Assembly (NCBI GenBank): GCA_020746875.1
Contig: JAGTJL010000004.1
Coordinates: 1,178,001-1,242,000, forward strand
Source: Rhexocercosporidium sp. MPI-PUGE-AT-0058
Lineage: Eukaryota; Ascomycota; Leotiomycetes; Helotiales
DNA length: 64,000 bases
Direction: 5' to 3'
Under the pieces are notes generated by a model. It was not told where the DNA came from. It ran no database searches and saw only the letters and a program-made list of their open reading frames with translations. Positions 11,361 to 22,397 of this stretch are shown piece after piece; the stretch's first letter is position 1; every line of letters begins with the position of its first letter. Both the position numbers and the translations under genes were made by a program.

Positions 11361-12002
11361 TATATACCTAGCTAGTTACTATTGAATAAGGAAGATATGG
11401 CATGTTAGTATAGAGATCAAGAATCAATCCATAGCTCATCGTAGTAAATTTCTTATCTTTGCGTCGAGCCCTTCCCTGGACTTCTCTTCGTCGTGCTGAC
11501 ATGTGGACTTGTAATTCCTCCTCTTCACAATCTGAACGAGCCCAACCATGTCCTTAGATAAGCGAGTGTTGAAAAACCAAGCTAATTTATCTCCAAAGCC
11601 ATCAAGTTCATGCTTAGGTAAAGTGATGCATAGAAAATGATGCGAGAAAGCCAGGTCCTCGCTTATTTCAAGCATCAAGTCAAATCAAAACAACATGGAC
11701 GGATTGTCTCCTCTACCTACCAGTCTGTTAGCAAAACCAAAAATGAAATTGAAATTGAAATTTTGTGCATATATCACGGGAGCAAGATAATACACCAGAT
11801 GCCGTGGGGATAATAGTTGTAATTATAAACTTCTATGTCTACTCTAATACAAATGCCCCTCTAGAAAAATCTAAGAAAGGGCAGCTCTAAAGAGGGTATT
11901 CAAAACCACGAAACGCCAGCAAAGACCCACCCATGAATATCCATGCAACAAAAGAAATACACTCAATCATACAACAAGCCCCTCTCTACCTGAGAAGAAC
12001 CA
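11361..12002. other. Convergent intergenic region
   Basis: It lies between a plus-strand and a minus-strand gene 3' end, is AT-rich, and likely contains both 3' UTRs. A 79-codon minus-strand frame (11436-11675) is present but has no supporting features. Confidence 0.4.
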
Positions 12003-13897
12003 CTATTTCCTCAACAAAGGCGCATTCTCAGCCTCCGCTTCCGCCTCCGCTTCATCATCCCCATCTAACCTAATCTCATGCCCATCACCCTCTCGAACCC
12101 AGTTGCTAGCAATAATACTGAATACGGCCACACAAGCCAACACCCAGAACATAGCGCCCACAACCCCATTCTTCAATCCAACGCCGTACAACCAACCGCC
12201 CAACGCCGGCCCCACCGTCCTCGCAGCACTACTCGCGCTTTGACCGATGCCGTGAATGGTGCCGAGGACACTGGGATGTGGACTACAGTTATTGATCAGG
12301 ATCGTAGTCGCGGGACTAGCGAAAGTTCTCCCGACGACCTGTACGAAGAGGAGGGACGTGAGAGCCGCCCAGATCGGAACGCCTGTTTTCTGACTTGGCG
12401 GCGCTGTGGTGGAGGGAATGAGCGAGAGGAATGGCGCGAGTGTGTATACGACTGGGAAGCAGTAGAGGAAGATGCGCCAGGAGCGGACGGTGCCGAGACG
12501 TTGGTTGACGTGCGGGTACAGAAAAAGCTGGAGCGTTATGCCGATGGATCCCAGGATTGCCATGACGAAGCCGACGGAGCGGGGTGGGAGGCCGATTCCA
12601 CCGGTGAATGTGAACGGGGGGTGGGGTGTGTAGTTTTCGGGGGGGTTGGAGGGATCGTAGACGGGGGTGGAGAGGAAGGAGTACCAGATATTTTGGAAAG
12701 TGCCCATGGATAGGGACATTAGAGCATGGCAGATAAGTGTACAGATGACGTTGTAGGTGAAGATACGACGGAATGGAAGTTTGTTCTTGTAGCGTGGTGC
12801 GATTCTTTTGCGTGGTTTGGTGTCGGGATCGTACTCGATGATGTGGCCGTTGGGACCGATGGGTTCTGAATTCATGACTGGTTCGTAGCCTTCCTTCTTT
12901 CTTCCGAAGAAGCGGCTGACAGCTGAAAAGACCTTACGACGGAATGTAATTCCAATGTCTTTCTGGTGAGCATAACCTTCATGTGTCTGGGAATGATCAG
13001 TAGATGAAATGTGCAATCTGTAGAGAGGCTTACCTCTTCTAAGCCAAAGAAGACCGCCATTGCAGCACAAGAGAGAAAAGTCGCACTAATCAAATTCGGT
13101 GGCGAGTAAGGGAACTTCTCTAAAAACCAGTTTCCTCCGAAAATATCCGGGAAGTTTCCAGCAGGATCAGATGTGATACCTCCCATCATGGGCCCAATGA
13201 TGCTTCCGATATTTGCCACCATGGGCAGAATCAGGAAGGCTCTCGACTGGAACTTTTTCTCCCTGACAATCTCGCTGATCATGGTCCTCATGACACCAAC
13301 ATTGCCATTCAAAGCACCGCCCAACATTCGGAACATCAGAGCCTGATAGAAATTCCTTGAGAAGCCAAAGCCTAGACATGAGACCATGGTTCCCGAAAGA
13401 CCGATGAGGAGGATCCGTTTCCGGCCGCCTCGGTCTGAGAATCGTCCCCATAACATAGCTGTGCAAAGTTGAGCAGCAGCAAATGAACCTTGCATGATTC
13501 CTGCTTGAGAGGCGATAGTTGAAGCCGGAAGACTTGGGTCGAAAGATCGTAATTGATAGAACAAGTAGGACCGTAGCGAAGTCTGTACTAATGGCTCCGA
13601 CAGTCTGGCCAGAGTCAAGATAGCCAGCTGGCTCTTGTGAGGTAGACTAGACCAAGTAACCCTTTCCTCTTTCTTCTTCATCGTCGGAGGCTCAATCTGA
13701 AGGGGATCCTCATCTTCCTCGATGAAAGAGCGACGACGAGCTCGGTCGAAGGATGGCTCATGATGGCCATTGGTGAGAGCCTGGTCCCGGTAGTCGGTAC
13801 TATGTGGTGACAGGTCATCTGAATCCATACTTTCGGTATCGTGACGCTCGATTGTCCCGTAGTTGACTGGTGACTTTGGCATAGGAGAGGGCAACAT
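12003..13897 (-). CDS. MFS transporter, DHA1-like (YCR023C-type)
   Basis: Exons 13034-13897 and 12003-12986 are joined by a 47-nt intron (GTAAGC...CAG) in frame, giving 615 aa. The start at 13897 is the first in-frame ATG; the frame is open further upstream but begins with no ATG. A hydrophilic N-terminus of about 90 aa precedes TM1. The loop 2-3 motif GRFSDRGGRKRILLIGL is the MFS signature, and RMLGGALNGNVGVMRTMISE follows in TM4-5. A long basic central loop of about 100 aa separates the two six-helix halves. The C-terminus carries a short EAEAEAEAE repeat encoded by a 12-nt DNA repeat (12032-12056). It probably is a proton-coupled vacuolar or plasma membrane exporter; the substrate is unknown. 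Confidence 0.88.
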
Positions 13898-16800
13898 TAT
13901 GTTGGTAGAGCACGGTACTTGGACCCCTTGTCGTGTCGCTATGTCCCTCAATGCGGTACTGGGTCAATTCCTTTCCTTCCTTCCTTCTATCTGCCCTACG
14001 ACCTTTGCCGCAACAGATCAAATCCCGTACCAAATATCCTACCCTGACGTCGATTGATGTTAGCAACAAAAATACATGTTTTGTTTGTAAAGGAAGAAGG
14101 TCAGGTCGCATCAGATAATTGTCGTTCTGAAGGCAATATTGACGCTATCACTTTAGTGGCAACGCCCTAAACCTTACTTGGACTTTAAGCGATGCTGACA
14201 TCCCGAACCCCTGGAGCCTTGCATGAAGCCTGGAAGCCTGTGGATCACTGTCCGGGCACCAGATTAACCTCCGAAGGGTCTTCAGCAGGAAGGAGAAATA
14301 CTTGAACCACCAATTTCTCAATTCATGGCTTCAAATTTCTATCGATACACCTTCACAAGACGACATCTCGGCACTCACAGTCGTGCTCGTACCCCCTGGA
14401 CCAAGTTGCACATCGGCATAAGGGAGCGTGGAGACTCAGAGTCATGCATCCGAGTAGATATGACGTGTGGAGGTCTAGAAGGCAATACTTCAACACAGCC
14501 TCAATGCCGTAACGAGGGCTGGATATTGACAAGACACCACACGCGACCTTCAGATAGAAGAGGCAATACAGTACTAACGAATTCTACCTAACAAGATACG
14601 CGGCTATATCACCGATGTCCAAAGGAAGCTACGATGTCAAGAGCTGGCTGAATGCTACTGAGATTTCCTCGGGATATTTGATACTTGGGAAGGTGGTATG
14701 GTCCATACATCCAGATGGATTGGCCTTGTTTCACTGCCTCGCTCAGCTCAGCTTCATCCCGATGTCGCCTCGGTCTCTGGAAGTCTCGGCAATATCAACA
14801 TTGAGACGTCGCATGCAATCACCCCCTGGGGAGAATATCCAACAGCTACAGTAAGGGCATCGGTGAGCTTCATCAAAGGCTGAGCTTTCACACCAAGACA
14901 TACTCAGCATCATCAAATATCGTCATCGGTGGAGGGTCACCTGAAGATGTTAATGCCGTCGATAGCCCCTGAAGGTGGCTGGTGATGGCCAAACCACAAT
15001 GTGGCGTTTGAGTGGCGTTTGAGTCAGCCGCTGGAGTCTTCTGTGGCGGTATGGACTCGTCCTTCTTTGGGCTTGGAAATTTTTTTGGTTCGTCTTTTCA
15101 TTGGATACTCTCAGCTGTTCATTTCGAGTCTTATTTCCATGTCTTGTTTCCGTGCTTTTCGGGCAAGTGCCAGATTTTTGTACCATCGACTTCACAGGGT
15201 TTGCTATGCTCCGGAAGATAGCTACTACAAAGATTTCGGGTACTTAGGCTTATGCATAATGTACTGCTTTCGTAGTTGAAGAGCTTCGCTTGCCATACCG
15301 AACCCTACGAGGTTGGAAGACAGTTCTTTGACGTCTAGTCTCGGACCTATAAAACCTCTTGAGCTACATTACTCGGGGATCGTGACTTTCGATATGGTAA
15401 TACCTTGAAGTAAATTTGGGACCAAGCCTATCTGAGTCGTATTGTTTTCCTTCGATCATATTTTGAGCTGTTGCAGAATCATGTCTTCATATCTCACTCA
15501 CTTCACATCTTCTATTTTCACTCCTCGTGTGGTGGCAATGGGTGTTCAAATCGCCGACTGTCCGAGATGTTAAACCTCTTCGATCGATGTTTGATCTTGC
15601 TCAAAGGAAAGCTTGACGACTCACTCCGGACCAAAAGTGGGGTACGGATCTCAAAGGAGTCACCAGGTCCCAACGCCATATATTATTCAAGGACACGGGC
15701 GATGGAGCTGGAGCAATTGCGGGGTAAAGTCGGGTGCGCTATATGGTCAGAGAGACTCGGAGTTCGACTACCCCTCTTAGGAGCGGCTGTATTTCAGAAT
15801 TCTGAGCTGTTGAAAAGAGGACCATCTCTATCTTCTAGCATCGAGTCTATGCCGGTCCCGTCTGTTTCGAGATTCAGACCACATGTCGCGTGTCCATATG
15901 TGAAGTCTCAACCAAGATCTATTATGACAAAGTACACATTGCCACGAATGAGCCCGGTTTAGATCCTTTTTAGCTTTATGCTTCGAGCAGCCAATGTGGC
16001 CTTCTTGGACTCTTCCACTTTCTTCTGTGGATTCGGCATCTACTCTGAAGTGGATCATATCATGGCAAACGGGAGGAGTAAACTCGTGCACTGCATGATA
16101 CATTACATGATGTAGGTCTGAGATAGTCACCTTGCAGTATGCTGACAAGTGGGGCTACCGCAGAGAATGTTGATAAGTTGCCCTGTTGTGATGTTAGCAA
16201 AGAGCTGGTTTCTTTCCGTTTCATCGAGATTAACTACCCCACAGTCAGTGCCATGACATTGAGATCTAATTGCTCATCTGGATCCCTCTTTAAACCTTTC
16301 TTGTCTGTTTCTCTGAGTGTTTGGAAATGTTTCAGTCTTACCAGCATGCGCATTCATGTACCGAAGTGGAGTACAGCAATATATTGATGTCGGGAATTTA
16401 AAGACGTGACAACACACAAATCTTGGTTACAGCTGTTCCCTGCATTCAGATCCTCCTGTAGCTACCCCTCTCTTTACCCCTCTACCCAAAAAAGAACTGA
16501 CAATTCAAGAAATCCATCACATGGGCTCCCTACCAACGCCTTTCCCGACACTCCCCCTAAGTACCAACTCCCGCCAGAACCGCCTAAGGGGGCGATACAC
16601 GTGACTACAATACTATTCGTGGAAGCGAGGTTGTACACCGCTCTTCCCGCCTCTCTATCCAACCTCACGATTCGCTATCTGTCGCCCCGCTGGCCTCAGA
16701 ACGAACGCATGAGAGACTCGCACGCGTCCTGTTGCGGGTCGAGCCGTGGGCTAATCGCTTCGCTGTCACACGAGATCCACACCGCCATGTGTATAGCTTC

Positions 16801-17226
16801 AAGACTTGCTAAGCGTTGCAGGAACGACCCCGCTACTAGACACGAACGGAGGCAGTAAGTGCCTATGACTTGGTGCATCAATATGCAGGTAAGTGAAAGG
16901 GTAAATGTAAAAGCGCGAAGCCGTTGGCTGGGCTCTGCAAGAGCATGCTGGCATTGGGCAAGCTTCGCGTTTTCTGTTGACAGCTACTGCATTAGACGGA
17001 CAACTAGGAAAGGAAGGTCTGGTTTCACCGTGTTGGCCGCCGAAGCAGGAGAAGAGCTTTCCCATATATCTTGCGTACCTCCCCGTTTGTTTTCCTGTCT
17101 CACTTCATACCCTTTCCTCTGCTCGACTACTTCCTCTGATTCTTCATATTCTTCGAAACAATACCCAATTTTGCTACCAACAGTTCTCTCTCTTCTCAAA
17201 ACACAAATACCTTTTCAATCTTCACA
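13898..17226. other. 3.3-kb gene-poor interval
   Basis: It separates two divergently transcribed genes. Open frames are short, overlapping and mostly without plausible splice partners. Stretches near 14600-14950 look weakly protein-like in more than one frame (for example NIVIGGGSPEDV) but contain stops, so a degraded gene is possible and unproven. An 11-nt tandem duplication lies at 15001-15022. Confidence 0.4.
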
Positions 17227-18302
17227 ATGGCCGCCGCAGTTCTCCAACCTCTTCAGAGTCTCTCCCTTGATCGTGAGATCATGGACCCTTCTCCAATCTC
17301 CCCAAATGCTTCCAGACACGGCCGTAGTAAGCACGGTGGAAGTGTCTCCAAAAACACCAAAGGCCGTGGCCGAGGATACAGCGTCGTCGACGATCGTGAG
17401 AGCATGATATCGAAGGCCCTGACCTGGGTTTTGAAGCGAACAATCGAGGAGGGCGAGGAGCAAGACGAGGGAGAGGAGAAGCTCGTAGCTGACTCCGAAG
17501 GATGGGTTGAGTGTGAGGAAGTGGTAAGTCTCCAATCAAAATAACATCTCATCTTTCAGACAACCGATCTGACAAAGTCCAGCTCCAACGACCAAACCTC
17601 TCCTCCCTGGAAGTCAAATTCCCCGAACTCAAAAACCTCGTCGAATCCCCCGCCTCCAAATCCCGCTTCAGCCTGAAGCTTAAGCCAGAAAGCAAAGAGG
17701 ACCCTGACGCCGAGGAAGCCCTCCCCTCCAACTACCTCATCAAGGTCAACCCCACTCCTTCCGGCCCCATGAGCCCCACTTCCGCCGCAACCCCCAAGTT
17801 TACCCCTCTCACCACTACCACCGAAGACCTCCCAGACTTCATCGTCTACGAGACCTCCTACCCCAACTACCCACTCATCCTCGCCTCAGGAGGCATCAAG
17901 CGAGCTGGCGGCCAGGCCCTCCTCCAATTCGCTACCATCGTAGTACAAGAGGATGGCTCCGAAGTCAGAGCCCCCAAGAGTGACGCCGACGTGTCCATCC
18001 ACATCAACCTTCGCCAGATCATGGAGGCTGAGCCCAAGATCCGCTGGGCACGAACCGAGGCCGGCAATGTAGTTACCGAAGGCGATGCCAACGGAGTCAT
18101 TGCCAAAGAAAACTGGAAGAAGGTTGTCGCTCGCCGAGCTGACATTGGCGTCCTCTTCGAGAACGGGGAGGTGAGAAAGGAGGTCCCAGTCGGCTTGAGG
18201 GGCAAGGGTGTCAAGGCCAAGAAGGGCGGAAAGGGCAAGGGAAAGGGAGGATTGAAGGAGATGAAGACGCGCAGTGAGGACGACGATACTGCAAGCGATT
18301 AA
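17227..18302 (+). CDS. Tpt1/KptA-fold RNA 2'-phosphotransferase-like protein, predicted inactive
   Basis: Exons 17227-17523 and 17583-18302 (59-nt intron) give 338 aa. The layout follows Tpt1/KptA: an N-terminal winged-helix lobe at about 57-135 (SKALTWVLKR, then EGWVECEEVLQRPNLSSL, then KSRFSLK) and an ADP-ribosyltransferase lobe at about 150-290 (NYLIKV, FIVYETSYPNYPLILASGGIK, INLRQIMEAEPKIRWAR, GNVVTEGDANGVIAKENW). Canonical Tpt1 removes the splice-junction 2'-phosphate from tRNA using NAD+. The motifs that carry its catalytic residues are changed here: LRH reads LKR, RANQGHS reads KVNPTPS, HGT reads YET, and HIHL reads ALLQ. The C-terminal 50 aa are Lys/Gly-rich. A role in RNA binding or ADP-ribose sensing is possible; enzymatic activity looks unlikely. 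Confidence 0.8.
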
Positions 18303-18496
18303 ATAGTTTTTGTATCATCAGCATTTTATGGGCGGGGTTGGGTTTGATATACCCAGTACTTTAGTTAGTTCTTACATAGAAACATCCCCAGCGTAAGAGT
18401 AGCATCACGGAATAGATCTTTTCAAAAGGTAGCAGCACGATGATGCTGTCTACGGACGAACACGCCATTCTTTCCCCCTGGGTATCATCTGTGTCC

Positions 18497-21400
18497 TCAT
18501 AATTCGTCATCGTCATCATCCTCCGTCTCCACGTCCTCTTCGACGGCATTCATGGTTTTCGATTCCACAATCGTTGTTTCTGTGGATTTTGATTCCACAG
18601 CACGACTTGCCACAGCCCGAGTTTCCAGTAACTCCGCTTCCATCTCAGCATCCATGTCCAGCCCGAGAGTACTCTCATTCTCACGTCCGCGCTCGATCAT
18701 ATTATCCTTCTGCTCCAACTCAGCCATCCGCTCTTTCCTCTTCAGATAAAACCTCTCCAAGCAATACGTTCTCTGCTTTTGAGTCATGCCCTCGACAGCA
18801 AACGCAAACTCCGTTGCACTACCAAACCCGAACTCCTTTGCCATGGTACAGAATTGCCTGAGCATAACATCGTCAGGTGGATGATATTCATACTGAACCC
18901 TCCCGGGGCTAGCATCTCCAGCCTGGGAATCGTCAAATAACCTTTGCTCACCGTACTCTGCATCGTTTCCCGTCTCGACGGCACGACGACTGAGCTCTGC
19001 CTCTACTCTGGAGGAACCAACGACTTCTGAGTTCTCATGCGTGTACTCAACACCTGCGGCAGCGAGGATTGCCTGGATCGGGTCCGTTTTAGGTCGTGGT
19101 TTTGTTTTCTTTTTCGAACTATCCTCAGTCAAGAGAGCTGCCAGTTGACTCATAGCGCCGTCTTCATCGTCAAGATCATCGAGTTTAAGAGGGTTATCTT
19201 CGTCATTTGCCGCATCATCCATGTCGAAGTCCAAAATTGCGACGCCTCGCTTAGCTTCTGCCACATTTGTCTTGTTGACGATGTCTCGCAAAACAACACT
19301 ATCTGCATGGAATGTGAGAAGGTTGTGCAGACCGAAGATCTCTCCTTTTTGGCCGGGCATGTTCTGAACACCCTTGAAGTACCGCCGTTCAGTCGAAGCA
19401 GTGTATCCAATGTTTGCTTGCTGTTGCTTGTATATTTGGCGAGCATACACAATTTCTTCAACTGTGCCGGCAGAGACCAATCGATACACCTCGACATCTC
19501 GTAGTTGACCAATTCGATATGCCCGATCTTGAGCCTGTAGATCGTAACTAGGGTTCCAGTTAGGATCAAATATGACCACTTTGTTGGCGCTGGTAATGTT
19601 TAACCCGACGCCTGCTGGATTAGCAAAATACTGTGCTGGTGTGTTAAGGAATACATACCCCCAGCTTTCGTCGATATTAGGAAGACAAACTGGTCGGGAT
19701 CGGAGTTGAAAGCATCGACAAACTTCTGCCGGTCTTCATTCTTCGTCTTCCCGCTCAAGAAGCTGACTGTGTAGCTGGTAAGATTGAAGAGATAACGTAG
19801 CAGCTCCAACAATCTCACACTGTGTGAGAATATAAGGACTTTATCGCCATTCTCGTGCCAGTATTTGAGAAGCTTTTTGAGGATTGCCCACTACGAAGAG
19901 TGTTAGAGAGAGAAATTTCGAAATGGAACTGAAAGCAAACCTTTCCGCAAAACTCCGGATTAGAGAGGGTTGCTAGAGATCCACGGTTCTCATAAAGGTC
20001 TCTCCAGTGGTCTGGAAGTATCTCTTTGAAATGGTCAAGGTCTCGCTCTCGTTTCTCAGGTGGGTCGTCTGGATTCGGCATCAAGATTGCGAGATGATTC
20101 GATAATTTCTGAAGAATCGTAATCGCAGGGAAGACCATGGCCTTGGACAATGTGAGCGCTTGACTAGGATATTTTGCAAGGTGGGACTTACCCGCCAGGA
20201 CGTGTTTGAACCTGGAATGGTCGTGTAACAACACCATCCACGTTTGAGACCTTTGCCACAATCGCAGTCATCGGCAGAGGTTCTGACAGTCTCAACAAGA
20301 GGACTTTCAAGAAAGGACTCGTACGCCTTTTTCTGAAGGCTTGTGAGAGGACAGAAAACGACTTTATCGGTCTTCTTTGGAAGCTGGTGAGCAATGAGCG
20401 ACTTCATGCGGCGAAGAAAGAACTGAGGTAGCAAGTTATCGCGGAGTTTCTCGGCGGTCTGTCTTGCTTGCTTGAGTTGATGGTTGGTACAATCATGACT
20501 AGGAGTTTCAGCAGAGATAATCAGCAGAAATAGGCAGAAATAGGCAGAAATACGTACGACTGTCCCATTTTCAAGGGATTGCTGATGCTGGTCTTCCAGG
20601 TCGACAATGGACCAAATCTGCCAGGGTTGGTCCAATTGAGTAAAGTCCATAGCTCATCATACTTGTTCTGAATCGCAGTTCCCGTAAGTCCTATCCTACA
20701 TAGAGCATTAACTTGGTTCATCGCCTTGGTAGTCTCTGATGATGGTTCCTTCAGCTGGTGGCATTCATCTGCAACAACGCAGTCCCACTGGGTCTGGTTC
20801 AACTTCTCCAGGTGATTTCTGTACGTCGTGTAAGTGGTTATGACGACTTCTAGACGGCCTGAGATAGCAGCTTGGGCAACGGATTCCCTTTCTCCCTTGC
20901 TGCCATAATATTTATCGACATGCCAATATCCCCATCGCTCAAGTTCGTTTTTCCAGTTATCCATCAATGTTCCGGGACAGACAATGAGGACTCGAGGATA
21001 CCAGGGCTTGCTTGAAGCCCTTCGCATCTTCCGCATACGCTTAGCATCCCTTTCATCCCCAGTCTTGCCGAATGCCGCTGTCAAGAAAGCAGCGACTTGA
21101 ACAGTTTTGCCCAAACCCATGTCGTCCCCAAGAAGACCGCCTTATATCAGTTAGTCTTTAAATCTTAAATCTAGGGATCTCAATCCAACCTTTCTGGTAG
21201 ACAAATAGCTCATGCAAAAACCCAACACCAGTGACCTGATAGTCCCGCAAATACTGCGCAATAGATGCTGGGATAACCCCTGCCGAATGAGGTAACTCAA
21301 TATCTTTGTATTCTCTTGAAGGGTCGATAGATGATGGGAAGTCCGGACGCTCAGCAAGATCCGCAATTCTCTCGTCGTCCGAGAAGTAAATGTCTTCGTA

Positions 21401-21966
21401 TCTTGGAGGTACTTTGAGTGCTTCTTCGTGGTGTTGGTTATAGTTTCTGTCGAATTCTTTTCGTCGCTGCTTCAAGTATTCAGGTATCTCATCGTCCAGC
21501 AGCGCGTAATCAGACTCATCGCCCCATAGCCTCTCCTTCTTGGACGGCCCTCCATTATTTTTGGACTTCTTCCTGCTCTCCACCATTTCTTTGGTCTTCT
21601 CCTTCAGCTTCTTCTTGTTCGCTGCCATCTTCTTTCTTTTGGCAGACTTCCGGTTTTTGAATTTCTCGTATGCATCCTCTCCTGATCCTTCGTCTGACGA
21701 CCATTCCACCCTCTCTCCTGCCTTCCGCTTTCCATTCTCGGATGTAGAGGGCGCAATACCGGTAATGTCGATATCGGAATCCGTATCGGCTTCTGAATGG
21801 CGTTGAACAATTCCTATTCTGTCAGCGGGGTATTGCGCGGTAGTGGGGTTAACGAACGGTCGATATACTCATCCGCGCCCATCACAACTCTCGCAGCTTC
21901 CTCCGGCGTTGATATTTCATTTTCATCCTCAGTCTGCTCATCGGTCTGATCTCCTGCGCGCGCCAT
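18497..21966 (-). CDS. SNF2-family DNA-dependent ATPase, ERCC6L2/Rad26-like
   Basis: Seven exons (21869-21966, 21190-21818, 20558-21140, 20192-20498, 19941-20141, 19659-19890, 18497-19611) join in frame to 1054 aa; introns are 47-59 nt. The N-terminal 190 aa are acidic and Lys-rich. The helicase core shows motif I ([11 protein letters not shown]), II (VADECHQLK), III (LTGTAIQN), V (STKAGGVGLNIT) and VI (QDRAYRIGQ). Between the lobes is a Cys-containing insert ([15 protein letters not shown]). After lobe 2 comes a [13 protein letters not shown] segment and a long acidic, Glu-rich tail. This order resembles ERCC6L2 and Rad26-type remodelers acting in double-strand-break or transcription-coupled repair in the nucleus. 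It is longer than the bare SNF2 core. The ortholog assignment is inference. Confidence 0.88.
20521..20556. repeat. Short tandem repeat inside an intron
   Basis: A 10-nt unit (aggcagaaat on the + strand) is repeated about three times in the first part of the ERCC6L2-like gene's intron 3, ending at its GTACGT donor. It makes the RNA strand there pyrimidine-rich. Confidence 0.8.
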
Positions 21967-22397
21967 GGGTGCTTGGAAGGATTATTTGCGTTGTGTCGCG
22001 TCTCGATGGAGATATTGCGAGTTTAGACGCGACTTTGGAGTTTGCCGAGGCCCACTAAAGCACCAGGTCACAGGTTCTGCGAAGCAGGTATTTTTTTTTC
22101 GGAATATGTAAGTGTGTTGCTACAGGAAAACATGGTGCGAAATATATTTCCTTTTTTCAATCTTTCAAGTTCCGAAGAGGGTATTTAACAGAAATCATAG
22201 AAGGAGGGCTACTGGAAAGTTTCGAATATCCACAGAAGTGAGATAACAAGATCCCTTTTTTTCGAATTGGAATTCCATGTGCTCGAAAGATGATTCTATG
22301 TTGTACCAAATCCTATTCAATTGACGTATTTTTTGTTTCCCTACTCCGTCGCCAAACCTCTCTACTCCCTCCTCCAATGCCCAAAATACAGCTTCCC
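21967..22397. other. Intergenic region between two minus-strand genes
   Basis: It contains the promoter of the SNF2 gene and the 3' UTR of the bZIP gene. A T-rich run lies near 22090-22100. No gene was seen. Confidence 0.4.

Noticed and set aside
14600..14950. Weak resemblance to a Rossmann/FAD oxidoreductase (NIVIGGGSPEDV)
   Set aside because: Only a short Gly-rich stretch is suggestive; stops and frame changes surround it, and no second motif supports the idea.
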